A DNA stretch of 16,574 nucleotides, from positions 1-16,574 of the forward strand of contig JASHTQ010000573.1 in the NCBI GenBank assembly GCA_030040475.1, written 5' to 3'. The position numbers and the translations under genes were made by a program. This stretch comes from Streptosporangiaceae bacterium. Its GTDB lineage: Bacteria; Actinomycetota; Actinomycetes; Streptosporangiales; Streptosporangiaceae. This document shows, in pieces, positions 1 through 6,776 of this stretch (position 1 is its first letter; each line of letters starts with the position of its first letter). The notes below the pieces were generated by a model, which searched no databases, was not told the origin of the DNA, and saw only the letters and a list, made by a program, of their open reading frames with translations.

Positions 1-32
1 TGGTGCGCCTCCCGGCCCGCCTCGCATAAGTT

Positions 33-60
33 CCGCTGGCGCATAAGAATGCCAGAAAGC
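33..60. other. Small bulged hairpin
   Basis: CCGCTGGC (33-40) pairs with GCCAG...GCGG (51-62 region) with a three-A bulge, leaving the loop GCATAAGAAT. It could be the terminator of a gene lying left of the window or a regulatory hairpin. There is no T-run, which is normal for terminators in high-GC actinobacteria. Function is a guess. Confidence 0.3.
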
Positions 61-118
61 GGGCATGACCGCGCAGAACTTCCGCAAGAAACACCAGGGA
101 CGGTTTACCGAACCCGCC

Positions 119-134
119 TGTGATGAGTATCACA
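119..134. promoter_or_regulatory. CRP/FNR-family operator candidate
   Basis: TGTGATGAGTATCACA is a perfect 6-4-6 palindrome. It matches the classical CRP consensus TGTGA-N6-TCACA exactly and also contains the GTG-N8-CAC core typical of actinobacterial Crp sites. It lies about 240 bp upstream of the GH53 remnant start, in the only A/T-rich patch of the region. That position suits carbon-source control of a polysaccharidase gene, but no protein in the window is a CRP homologue. Confidence 0.5.
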
Positions 135-153
135 ATGCGATAACACTCATTGT
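132..153. promoter_or_regulatory. Second inverted repeat overlapping the CRP-type site
   Basis: ACAATG (132-137) and CATTGT (148-153) are perfect complements around a 10-bp spacer. The left arm overlaps the right end of the CRP-type palindrome, so two regulators might compete here. No family-specific consensus is recognised. Confidence 0.3.
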
Positions 154-162
154 AACCGAATT

Positions 163-196
163 GGTAGCCGCCCGTCATCGGCGGGCGTCGGCTACC
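163..196. other. Bulged 12-bp hairpin
   Basis: GGTAGCC (163-169) pairs with GGCTACC (190-196), and GCCCG (170-174) with CGGGC (182-186). There is a 3-nt bulge (187-189) and a 7-nt loop (175-181). It may be a terminator or a leader hairpin. No T-run follows. Confidence 0.35.
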
Positions 197-323
197 GGCC
201 GGTTCGCCCGCCTTCTCGCCGCCGTTCCGTCTCCCGCCCGGGCCGACCCGGATGCGGCTGGCCCCTTTGGGCAATCGATTTCCTAGTGTGCGGTACCGGG
301 CTAAGTTGTCGAGTTGAGTCCAT

Positions 324-356
324 CCTTGTCCAAGCCTTGTCCAAGCCTTGTCCAAG
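324..356. repeat. 11-bp tandem repeat, three copies
   Basis: CCTTGTCCAAG occurs three times head to tail and ends 15 bp before the ATG of the GH53 remnant. Each copy contains the partial palindrome CTTG-TC-CAAG. The 11-bp period places every copy on roughly the same face of the helix, as iterated operator sites would be. Replication slippage in an untranslated leader is the simpler explanation. Confidence 0.6.
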
Positions 357-371
357 CCCGAAGGGAATCCG

Positions 372-726
372 ATGAAGAGACCCATGGCTCCGACGGCTCG
401 TCTCCCCCGCCCCGGCCGCGCGCCCCGGCCCCGCCGCCGGCTCCCCCGGCCCCGCCTCATGCCACCCCGGGCGGCCAGCTGTCGCCGACGAGCTGTCCAT
501 CCTGGCCGAGGCGCCGGGCGGCTACGGCGCCGGGCTCTTCTACTGGGCGCCGGACTGGATCCCCGGCGTCCCGTGGGAGCCGGGCTCGGGCGTCGGTTCG
601 CCCAACGTCAACCTCACCCTGTTCAACTTCGAGGGCGCCGCGCTGCCGTCGATCGGCATCTTCCAGAACCCCGCGCAGGTCTGCGAGGAGAACTCCCCGT
701 ATACCTCGCCCTGCGTGATCGGCTGA
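372..726 (+). pseudogene. Remnant of a GH53 arabinogalactan endo-beta-1,4-galactanase
   Basis: The frame read from 478 to the TGA at 724-726 gives about 80 residues. They match the C-terminus of GH53 endo-galactanases: a GLFYW segment followed by APDWIPG, WEPGSG, NLTLFNFEG, ALPSIGIF and a cysteine-bearing tail. GH53 enzymes cleave the beta-1,4-galactan backbone of type I arabinogalactan outside the cell and normally have a catalytic domain of some 330-400 residues. Here the start is a good ribosome site plus ATG at 372 in a different frame, and only about 35 codons of Pro/Arg-rich sequence separate them. A TPGGQ motif read in the third frame at about 466-480 suggests a further frameshift at about 480. 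So most of the catalytic domain is deleted and the rest is out of frame. The surviving motif is clear; the history is inference. Confidence 0.75.
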
Positions 727-754
727 GCGTGATCGGCTGAGCGCGATCGGCTGA
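713..754 (+). repeat. 14-bp tandem repeat over the GH53 stop codon, three copies
   Basis: The unit GCGTGATCGGCTGA occurs at 713-726 and 727-740, with a one-base variant (GCGCGATCGGCTGA) at 741-754. Each copy carries the Ile-Gly-stop codons of the GH53 remnant, so the stop region was duplicated twice by slippage. Similar 13-14 bp duplications sit at two other gene ends in this window. Confidence 0.8.
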
Positions 755-847
755 CCGGCGCTGGGCAGGGCCGCTGAGTTCCGGTTCTGGCTTGCATCCG
801 GTGGTCGCGATGACGGGCTTGCGTGCTGGTGACGGGCTTGGGTGCCA

Positions 848-872
848 CCCGGTCCCTTCTTCGGTAACCGGG
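848..872 (+). terminator. Possible terminator after the GH53 remnant
   Basis: CCCGGT (848-853) and ACCGGG (867-872) are perfect complements around a 13-nt loop. A short GC stem without a T-run is common in actinobacterial terminators, but the evidence is weak. Confidence 0.3.
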
Positions 873-966
873 GGCCCGCTTCGTCCCGCCGCGGCCGCCC
901 GGATGTGGTGCCAGCGTGGCATTGAGTGGCTTGCGGTGCAGGCGGGTCATCCGGGTCGCGGTCTGA

Positions 967-1026
967 GCGTAATGAAACCCCGGTTCCACTACCTTCCAGG
1001 GTGCTGAAAGCGGGGTTTCATTCCGC
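967..1026. repeat. 60-nt near-palindromic hairpin element
   Basis: A perfect 12-bp inverted repeat, AATGAAACCCCG (971-982) against CGGGGTTTCATT (1011-1022), extends outward to 967/1026 with one mismatch. It extends inward to 993/1000 with three mismatches and one G-T pair, leaving a 6-nt loop (994-999). The whole 60 nt can fold into one long stem. It resembles REP/BIME-type or miniature transposon hairpins. It is not followed by a T-run and is far from either flanking gene, so a simple terminator is less likely. Copy number in the genome is unknown. Confidence 0.55.
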
Positions 1027-1225
1027 AGCGGCGGGGTCGGCGGAGCTCACGGCGACCGTCGGGACTTGGCGGTAGCGGCTGATGATGCCTGCGGGGCAGA
1101 TGAGGCGATTGCTGGACGGATGGCCGACGTTACTATCGCGGCATTTGCTCCAGAGCCGAGTTCCCGCGTCGCCCCGGGCGGTCGAAAGGTGCTCCACCGG
1201 GCCGCGCGGCGTTCCCGCGCTCGCC

Positions 1226-1255
1226 GCTACCACAACGATGGGTCGTTGTAGTGGC
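1226..1255. other. 13-bp hairpin with four-base loop
   Basis: GCTACCACAACGA (1226-1238) pairs with TCGTTGTAGTGGC (1243-1255) with one T-G wobble, one C-A mismatch and a TGGG loop. It could terminate transcription entering from either side or be part of a small RNA. No promoter is obvious beside it. Confidence 0.35.
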
Positions 1256-1343
1256 CCTTGCCGCCACGATGGACCATCACCGTGACTGCCGCGCGAACCG
1301 AGCTGGTGGCACCGAAAATGACGCCTTACGGCACACGATCATG

Positions 1344-1402
1344 ATTTCGCCTCTACCGGGCCACCCTGGCGAAATGTCATAGCCTGCTGCTAGCCTTCAA
1401 GC
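1344..1402 (+). promoter_or_regulatory. Promoter and operator region of the SNF2 helicase gene
   Basis: TAGCCT (1391-1396) fits the TANNNT -10 consensus and lies six bases before the GTG at 1403. That is the usual spacing for a leaderless actinobacterial mRNA, and no Shine-Dalgarno sequence precedes the GTG. Just upstream, ATTTCGCC (1344-1351) and GGCGAAAT (1368-1375) form a perfect inverted repeat with a 16-bp spacer. Its right arm falls where a -35 box would be. This suggests an operator that could block the promoter; the regulator is unknown. Confidence 0.45.
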
Positions 1403-4400
1403 GTGAGTTCGGAACTGAAGGATCTAGATCCGAGCTGGATCGAAGACATGATCGGTACCGAGTGCTACGAGAAGGCGCTCGGCTACGTCCGGCGGCACGC
1501 GGTCACCAGCCCGGGCTGTCTCGCCGGGCAGAACGAGCTGTGGGGCCTCGTGCACGGGACCGACGGCGTGTTCTACACGCCCGTGGTCTACTTCCGCCGT
1601 CAGGAGCAGCGGCTGAAGGTCCGCGGCACCAAGTGCAGCTGCCGAGCCCGCGGCGGCTGCGCGCACGCGGCGGCGCTGCTGATCTCGGCTACCCAGGACG
1701 ACGGTGACCGGCCGGGCCAGCCGGGCCGACCGGGCCAGCCGGACCAGTCAGGCTCGCCGGGCCGACCGGGCTCGCCGGGCCGACCGGGCCTGCCGGGCCT
1801 GCCGGGCCGCCCCGAGCAGGCGTCATCAGGGCACGCGCCAACCGGGTACGCGCCAACCGGGCACGCGCTGGCCGGGCGGGTCGTGCCCGGGCAGCAGGCC
1901 GGGCCGCCGGGCTGGGACACGGTGCTGCGGTCGCTGCTGTCCGCCGGGCCGCCGGGCGGGCGGCCCGGCGAGGCCGCCGTTGCCATCGAGCTGAGCCTGG
2001 TCCTCGACTGGGTACCCGACCCGGCCGAGATCTGGGACAGGCCCGCGGCGGGCGGCTCGCAGCCGGGGCTGGCCGCGGTGCGGCTGATGGCCCGGCTGGT
2101 GCAGCCGAGCCGGGCAGGGGGCTGGATCGGCGGCACGCTGAGCTGGACCAAGCTCAGCCAGCCCGGCTACTGGCGCGGCTACCCTGCCCCGGCGGTCCGG
2201 CTGCTGCGCGAGATGCTCGCGGTGTACCAGGCGAACGGCAACAGGCCGCGCGACCCGTACGGCGCCGGCTACCGCACGAGCGGCGAGGAGCTGTCGATCG
2301 AGCTGTCCGCGTTCGACTCCAATCGCCTCTGGCCGCTGCTCGACGAGGCCGAGGACATCGGCGTCCGGCTGGTGTACCCGCGTGCGCTCGGCACGGTCCA
2401 GCGATACCGGAACGCCGAGGTGTGCCTGGACATCAGCCAGGCCGGGCCGGATGGCGCGCTCGCCATCACCCCGGTGGTCAGCGTGGAAGGCGAGGGATCG
2501 GAAGGGCCGGTCGTCCCCGTCAGGTTCATCGGCATAGGGGGCCACGGCGTGGTCTACCTGGATGCCGCCGAGGCGCGGCGCGGCGACCCGCTCTCCGACT
2601 GGCGTTTCCGGCTGGCCAGGCTGGCCAGGCCGGTCCCGGCTCAGTGGCAGGAGATGGTGCTCGCGGGGCGCAGCATCCAGGTGCCCGCGGCCCGCAGCGC
2701 CGAGTTCCGCGACCACTTCTACCTGCGCCTGCGGCAGAGCGTGGCGGTGCAGAGCACGGACGGCTCCTTCATCCCGCCGGTGATCTGCGGACCCGCCCTG
2801 GTGCTGTCCGCGTCGTACGGCGAAGGCCACCGCGTCGTGCTCGACTGGCAGTGGGCGTACCAGGTCGGCGACGCCTACTTCCGGCTGGGCCTGGACCAGG
2901 CCGCCGACGATGCCGGGTACCGGGACGTGGCCGCCGAGCAGGCGATCCTCGACGCGCTGGCACGGGACGGGCTGGGACCCCGCCGGCGCCGGCTCGCCGG
3001 GCTTGACACCGCGCGGTTCAGCGCCGAGATACTGCCGAAGCTGGCCAGCCGGCCGGGGGTGGTCGTCGAGGTGACCGGCGAGCCCGCCGATTACCGGGAG
3101 GCCTCGCTGCTCATCGGCGTGTCCACCGACGAGGTGGACGGCGATGACGACTGGTTCGACCTGAGGATCACGATCACGCTCGACGGCCGCGAGGTTCCGT
3201 TCGCCGTCGTGTTCACCGCGTTGAGCGCGGGCCAGACCCATCTGCTGCTCCCCGGCGGCAGCTTCTGCAGCCTGGACAGGCCCAGGCTCCGGCGGCTCGC
3301 CCAGCTGATCGCCGAGGCCGGGGCGCTGCAGGAGCCGGGCAGGCAGGACCGGCCGCTGCGGATCAGCCGGTTCCAGGCCGGCCTGTGGGAAGAGCTGGCC
3401 GAGCTCGGCGTCGTCGTGCGGCAGGCGCTGGCCTGGCAGCGGCAGGTCCAGGGGCTGCTCGCGGTCGACGGCGGCGGCAGCATCGGCAGCATCGGCAGCG
3501 GCGACGGCGAGGCGCCGGAAACGCTGCGTGCCCTGCTCCGTCCCTACCAGGCGGACGGCTTCCGGTGGCTGCGGTTCGTGCGGCAGCACCACCTCGGCGG
3601 CATCCTCGCCGACGACATGGGCCTGGGCAAGACGGTCCAGGCGCTGGCGATGATCTGCGACGCGAGACAGGAAGCCCCGGGCGGACCGCCGTTCCTCATC
3701 GTCGCGCCGACCAGCGTCGTGCCGAACTGGACGGCGGAGACCAGCCGGTTCGCCCCCGAGCTGAGGGTGGTGACGATCACCGACACGCTCGCCCGCAGCC
3801 GCGCCGACCTCGGCCGGCTGACGGCCGGCGCCGACGTGGTCATCACCTCCTACACGCTGCTCCGGCTGGACGTCGCGGCGCACTGCGCGGCGCAGTGGTC
3901 CGGGCTGATCCTGGACGAGGCCCAGCAGGCCAAGAACTACCGGTCGAAGATCTACCAGTGCGTCCGGCGGCTGCCCGCCCCGGTCAAGATCGCGATGACC
4001 GGCACGCCGATGGAGAACAACCTGATGGAACTGTGGGCGCTGCTGTCGATCACCGCGCCCGGGCTGTTCCCCGACCCGGGGCGCTTCCGCGAGTACTACG
4101 TCCGCCCGATCGAGCGCAAGGGCGACGCCGAGCTGCTGGCCACGCTCAGGCGGCGGATCAGGCCGTTGATCAGGCGGCGCACCAAGGAGCAGGTCGCCGC
4201 CGACCTGCCGCCCAAGCAGGAGCAGGTGCTGCTGGTCGACCTGCCCCCCAAGCACCGCAAGATCTACCAGACCCACCTGCAGCGGGAGCGGCAGAAGGTC
4301 CTCGGTCTCGTCGACGACGTGGACGCGAACCGGTTTACGATCCTGGCCGCGCTGACCAAGCTGCGCCAGCTGAGCCTGCACGCCGCGCTGATCGACGACG

Positions 4401-4921
4401 CGTACGACGACATCCCGTCCGCGAAGATCGACGCGCTGCTGGAGCAGGTCAGGAGCGTCGCCGCGGGCGGGCACCGGGCGCTGGTGTTCAGCCAGTTCAC
4501 CAGGTTCCTCGCGCTGGTCAGGGAGCGGCTCGACGAGGCCGGCATCGGCTCGGCCTACCTGGACGGCAAGACCAGGGACCGGGCCGCGGCGCTGCAGGAG
4601 TTCCGCGACGGCACCGACCCGGTGTTCCTGATCAGCCTCAAGGCCGGCGGGTTCGGGCTGAACCTGACCGAGGCCGACTACTGCTTCCTGCTCGACCCAT
4701 GGTGGAACCCGGCGACAGAGGCGCAGGCGATCGACCGGACGCACCGGATCGGGCAGACCCGCAGCGTCATGGTCTACCGGCTGATCGCGAGGGACACCAT
4801 CGAGGAGAAGGTGATGGCCCTGCAGGCCCGCAAGGCCGCGCTGTTCAGCCAGGTGGTCGACGACGGCGACGTGTTCGGGGGAAGCCTGACCGCCGACGAC
4901 ATCCGGGCCCTGTTCTCCTGA
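1403..4921 (+). CDS. SWIM zinc-finger SNF2-family DNA helicase/ATPase
   Basis: This 1172-residue protein belongs to the SWI2/SNF2 (superfamily 2) DNA translocases, acting in the cytoplasm on DNA or DNA-protein complexes. A SWIM zinc finger (C78-x-C80-x5-C86-x-H88) is near the N-terminus. A 12-triplet collagen-like PG-X run (residues 104-139) and a second short repeat (143-158) follow. The middle (about 170-700) resembles the bacterial SNF2-associated region. The ATPase core is complete: Walker A DDMGLGKT (737-744, Lys743), DEAQ box (838-841), TGTP (866-869), and in the C-terminal helicase lobe a GGFGLNL segment and the arginine-finger motif IDRTHRIGQT (1110-1119). The GTG start is chosen because coding-type codon use begins there and a -10 box sits six bases upstream. 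The exact role (repair, transcription recycling or other) cannot be read from the sequence. The family call is firm. Confidence 0.93.
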   Translation: MSSELKDLDPSWIEDMIGTECYEKALGYVRRHAVTSPGCLAGQNELWGLVHGTDGVFYTPVVYFRRQEQRLKVRGTKCSCRARGGCAHAAALLISATQDDGDRPGQPGRPGQPDQSGSPGRPGSPGRPGLPGLPGRPEQASSGHAPTGYAPTGHALAGRVVPGQQAGPPGWDTVLRSLLSAGPPGGRPGEAAVAIELSLVLDWVPDPAEIWDRPAAGGSQPGLAAVRLMARLVQPSRAGGWIGGTLSWTKLSQPGYWRGYPAPAVRLLREMLAVYQANGNRPRDPYGAGYRTSGEELSIELSAFDSNRLWPLLDEAEDIGVRLVYPRALGTVQRYRNAEVCLDISQAGPDGALAITPVVSVEGEGSEGPVVPVRFIGIGGHGVVYLDAAEARRGDPLSDWRFRLARLARPVPAQWQEMVLAGRSIQVPAARSAEFRDHFYLRLRQSVAVQSTDGSFIPPVICGPALVLSASYGEGHRVVLDWQWAYQVGDAYFRLGLDQAADDAGYRDVAAEQAILDALARDGLGPRRRRLAGLDTARFSAEILPKLASRPGVVVEVTGEPADYREASLLIGVSTDEVDGDDDWFDLRITITLDGREVPFAVVFTALSAGQTHLLLPGGSFCSLDRPRLRRLAQLIAEAGALQEPGRQDRPLRISRFQAGLWEELAELGVVVRQALAWQRQVQGLLAVDGGGSIGSIGSGDGEAPETLRALLRPYQADGFRWLRFVRQHHLGGILADDMGLGKTVQALAMICDARQEAPGGPPFLIVAPTSVVPNWTAETSRFAPELRVVTITDTLARSRADLGRLTAGADVVITSYTLLRLDVAAHCAAQWSGLILDEAQQAKNYRSKIYQCVRRLPAPVKIAMTGTPMENNLMELWALLSITAPGLFPDPGRFREYYVRPIERKGDAELLATLRRRIRPLIRRRTKEQVAADLPPKQEQVLLVDLPPKHRKIYQTHLQRERQKVLGLVDDVDANRFTILAALTKLRQLSLHAALIDDAYDDIPSAKIDALLEQVRSVAAGGHRALVFSQFTRFLALVRERLDEAGIGSAYLDGKTRDRAAALQEFRDGTDPVFLISLKAGGFGLNLTEADYCFLLDPWWNPATEAQAIDRTHRIGQTRSVMVYRLIARDTIEEKVMALQARKAALFSQVVDDGDVFGGSLTADDIRALFS
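1712..1819 (+). repeat. 9-bp minisatellite encoding collagen-like PG-X triplets
   Basis: Twelve consecutive triplets, mostly Pro-Gly-X (X = Q, R, S or L), are encoded by variants of a CCGGGCCGA-type unit inside the helicase gene. The frame stays open throughout. A second 15-bp repeat (GGGCACGCGCCAACC-type, about 1829-1876) follows at once. Both lie between the SWIM finger and the SNF2-associated region, so they form a flexible linker whose length could vary between strains. Confidence 0.85.
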
Positions 4922-5103
4922 CCACGCCCGGCTCGCCCGCCGCCGGGCCGCGCCGCGGGCCTCTGTCCGCACGGCGCCCCGCCGCGGGCCCGGTTCCCGC
5001 CGCAGCCCGCTCGGCTCTTTCCTATCGGCCCGAACGGAAGGTGGTTCCCCTCCCCCGCCGCGGCCTCGTGACGAGGGGTTTACGCGGCTGACACAATCGG
5101 AGG
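4922..5103 (+). promoter_or_regulatory. Spacer with palindrome and candidate promoter of the acyl-CoA synthetase gene
   Basis: CCTCGTGACGAGG (5064-5076) is a perfect 6-1-6 palindrome. GTGACG (5068-5073) inside it could be a -35 element, with CACAAT (5092-5097) as -10 at 18 bp spacing. That -10 lies six bases from the ATG at 5104, so the message may be leaderless; the GGAGG at 5099-5103 abuts the ATG too closely for a normal ribosome site. A TetR- or GntR-type repressor could bind the palindrome. The first half of the spacer is only very GC-rich, with a 10-bp direct repeat (4952-4961 and 4981-4990). Confidence 0.4.
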
Positions 5104-6678
5104 ATGGAAACGCCTTTGTCCCCCGTCGACTTCGCCCGCCGGACCCGCCGCCTGCACGGCCACCGCGAGGCGGTCATCGACGGCGATCTCCGCCTGACCT
5201 ACGAGCAGTTCTTCGACCGCTGCGACCGGTGGTCATCGGCGCTGCAGGGGCTCGGGGTGAGGCCGGGTGACCGGGTGGCCACGATCGCGCCGAACACGCA
5301 CGCGCAGCTCGAGTCCTTCTACGCGGTCCCGCAGATCGGCGCGGTGCTTGTGCCGATCAACTACCGGCTGACGCCGGAGGACTTCGTCTACATCGTGAAT
5401 CACTCCGGCGCCGCCGTGGTCTGCGTCGCGGCCGAGTACCTCGCGGCCGTGGACGGCGTGCGCGACCGGATGCCGGAGGTCAAGCACTTCGTGGCGTTCG
5501 ACGGGAGCCCGCCCGAAGGCTGGGTCGATTACGAGGCGGCGATCGCCGCGGCGAGCCCGGACTTCGCCCGGCCGGAGATCGGCGAGCGGGACCTGCTCAC
5601 GATCAACTACACCAGCGGCACGACCGCGCGCCCCAAGGGCGTGATGATCACCCACAGGAACGCGGCGGTCAACACGATCGGCACCCTGCTGCACCTGCCG
5701 ATGGCGGTCGGCGAGCGGTACCTGTGGACGCTGCCGATGTTCCACGCCAACGGCTGGACCTACCCCTGGACGGTCACCGCGGCCGCCGGCACCCACGTCT
5801 GCCTGCGCCGGGTCGACCCGGCTCTCATCTTCGGCCTGATCTCCGGCGAGCAGGTGGGCTCGCTGTGCGCGGCGCCGACCGTGCTGATCATGCTGGCCAA
5901 CGCCCCGGCGGAGGCCCGCGGCGAGGTCCCGGCCGGGGTGCGCGTCGTCACGGCCGGGGCGCCGCCAGCCGCGGCCACGATCGAGCGGCTCGAGGGCCAG
6001 TTCGGCTGGGAGGTCACCCAGGTCTACGGCCTGACGGAGACCGCGCCCTTCATCACGATCTGCGCCCCGCTGCCCGAGCACGAGGGCCTGCCGCCCGCCG
6101 ACCGCGCGGTCATCAAGGCGCGGACCGGCGTCGAGCTGCTGACCTCCGGCGAGCTCAAGGTGGTGGACGCCGAGGGGGACGAGGTGCCCTGGGACGGGCA
6201 GACGGTCGGCGAGATCGTGGTCCGGGGCAACGTCGTCATGGACGGCTACTACAACGACCCGGACGCGACCCAGCGCGCGATGGGCGACGGCTGGTTCCAC
6301 ACCGGCGACGCCGCGGTGGTGCACCCCGACGGCTACACGCAGATCCGTGACCGGCTCAAGGACGTGATTATCAGCGGCGGGGAGAACATCTCCTCGGTCG
6401 AGGTGGAGGGGGCGCTGCTCCGGCACCCGGCCGTGCTCGAGGTCGCGATCGTCGGCCTGCCGGACGAGAAGTGGGGCGAGGCGCCGCACGCCTTCGTGGT
6501 GCTCCGGGACGGCGCGAGCGCCGCCGAGGCGGACATCATCGCGTTCGCCCGCGAACAGCTCGCCCACTTCAAGGCGCCGCGCGGCGTCACGTTCGTCACC
6601 GAGCTGCCCAAGACCGCGACCGGAAAGATCCAGAAGTACGTGCTGCGCAAGGGCGCGCCGAACCTGGCCGCGCAGTAA
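5104..6678 (+). CDS. AMP-forming acyl-CoA synthetase (fatty acid-CoA ligase family)
   Basis: This 524-residue ANL-superfamily enzyme is predicted to activate a carboxylic acid with ATP to an acyl-adenylate and then form the CoA thioester. Motifs are complete and in order: phosphate-binding loop YTSGTTARPKGV (169-180, with Ala175 where Gly is most common), YGLTET (308-313), WFHTGD (397-402), the hinge region RDRLKD, the GGENI segment, and the C-terminal catalytic lysine in TATGKIQK (Lys508). Length is normal for the family. The N-terminal METPLSP start fits the family and has no better alternative upstream. There is no signal peptide or membrane segment, so it is cytoplasmic. No fatty-acid or biosynthetic partner gene is adjacent, so the substrate is open; medium- or long-chain fatty acids are the default guess. 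Confidence 0.9.
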   Translation: METPLSPVDFARRTRRLHGHREAVIDGDLRLTYEQFFDRCDRWSSALQGLGVRPGDRVATIAPNTHAQLESFYAVPQIGAVLVPINYRLTPEDFVYIVNHSGAAVVCVAAEYLAAVDGVRDRMPEVKHFVAFDGSPPEGWVDYEAAIAAASPDFARPEIGERDLLTINYTSGTTARPKGVMITHRNAAVNTIGTLLHLPMAVGERYLWTLPMFHANGWTYPWTVTAAAGTHVCLRRVDPALIFGLISGEQVGSLCAAPTVLIMLANAPAEARGEVPAGVRVVTAGAPPAAATIERLEGQFGWEVTQVYGLTETAPFITICAPLPEHEGLPPADRAVIKARTGVELLTSGELKVVDAEGDEVPWDGQTVGEIVVRGNVVMDGYYNDPDATQRAMGDGWFHTGDAAVVHPDGYTQIRDRLKDVIISGGENISSVEVEGALLRHPAVLEVAIVGLPDEKWGEAPHAFVVLRDGASAAEADIIAFAREQLAHFKAPRGVTFVTELPKTATGKIQKYVLRKGAPNLAAQ

Positions 6679-6690
6679 GCCGCCGACCGC

Positions 6691-6758
6691 CACCGGGGTG
6701 CCGGTGATGCGGCCCGGCTGGTGTGCTGGGCGGCCGGCCCTGGGCGATGCCGGGCCGG
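6691..6758. terminator. Bidirectional terminator region between convergent genes
   Basis: Two perfect hairpins lie between the acyl-CoA synthetase and ndk stops. The first is CACCGG-GGTG-CCGGTG (6691-6706). The second is CCGGCCC (6734-6740) with GGGCCGG (6752-6758) around an 11-nt loop. GC stems without T-runs between convergent genes are typical actinobacterial terminators. Confidence 0.6.
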
Positions 6759-6776
6759 TCCCGCCCGCGCGCCGGG

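Larger units (their letters stand above)
1..371. other. Intergenic/regulatory stretch without an intact gene
   Basis: No open frame here looks coding: third-position composition is mixed and no protein family is recognisable, including in the short frame opening at 65. The stretch is visibly richer in A/T than the genes, especially around 119-160. It holds an octamer CGCATAAG twice (23-30 and 40-47), a small hairpin (33-60), a CRP-type palindrome (119-134), a second inverted repeat (132-153), a bulged hairpin (163-196) and an 11-bp tandem triplet (324-356). This looks like the old control region of the decayed GH53 gene starting at 372. I see no certain -35/-10 pair; TAAGTT at 303-308 is one weak -10 candidate. 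Confidence 0.6.
727..1402. other. Long non-coding interval
   Basis: No frame in this 676-bp interval has coding-like codon use or a recognisable product on either strand. It contains the end of the 14-bp repeat, a weak hairpin (848-872), a 60-nt near-palindrome (967-1026), a hairpin with a TGGG loop (1226-1255) and the helicase promoter area (1344-1402). The rest is featureless to me. It may be the scar of deleted or decayed genes, in keeping with the GH53 remnant next to it. Confidence 0.6.

Noticed and set aside
65..286. Short open frame of 73 codons at the left edge
   Set aside because: It has no clear ribosome site, its codon use is not biased, and it runs through the CRP-type palindrome and hairpin, so it is probably non-coding.
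792..1233. Small frames on both strands in the gene-free interval
   Set aside because: They cross the 60-nt palindrome, have no recognised product and no consistent third-position bias.
1826..4972. 1048-codon open frame on the minus strand opposite the helicase
   Set aside because: It mirrors the helicase codons. GC-rich third positions remove stops on the opposite strand. Its translation is low-complexity Arg/Pro/Gly/Val with no family match, whereas the plus-strand frame has every SNF2 motif.
3385..5091. 568-codon plus-strand frame within and beyond the helicase gene
   Set aside because: It is the +1 shadow of the helicase, rich in Ala/Arg/Gly, and contains no motif.
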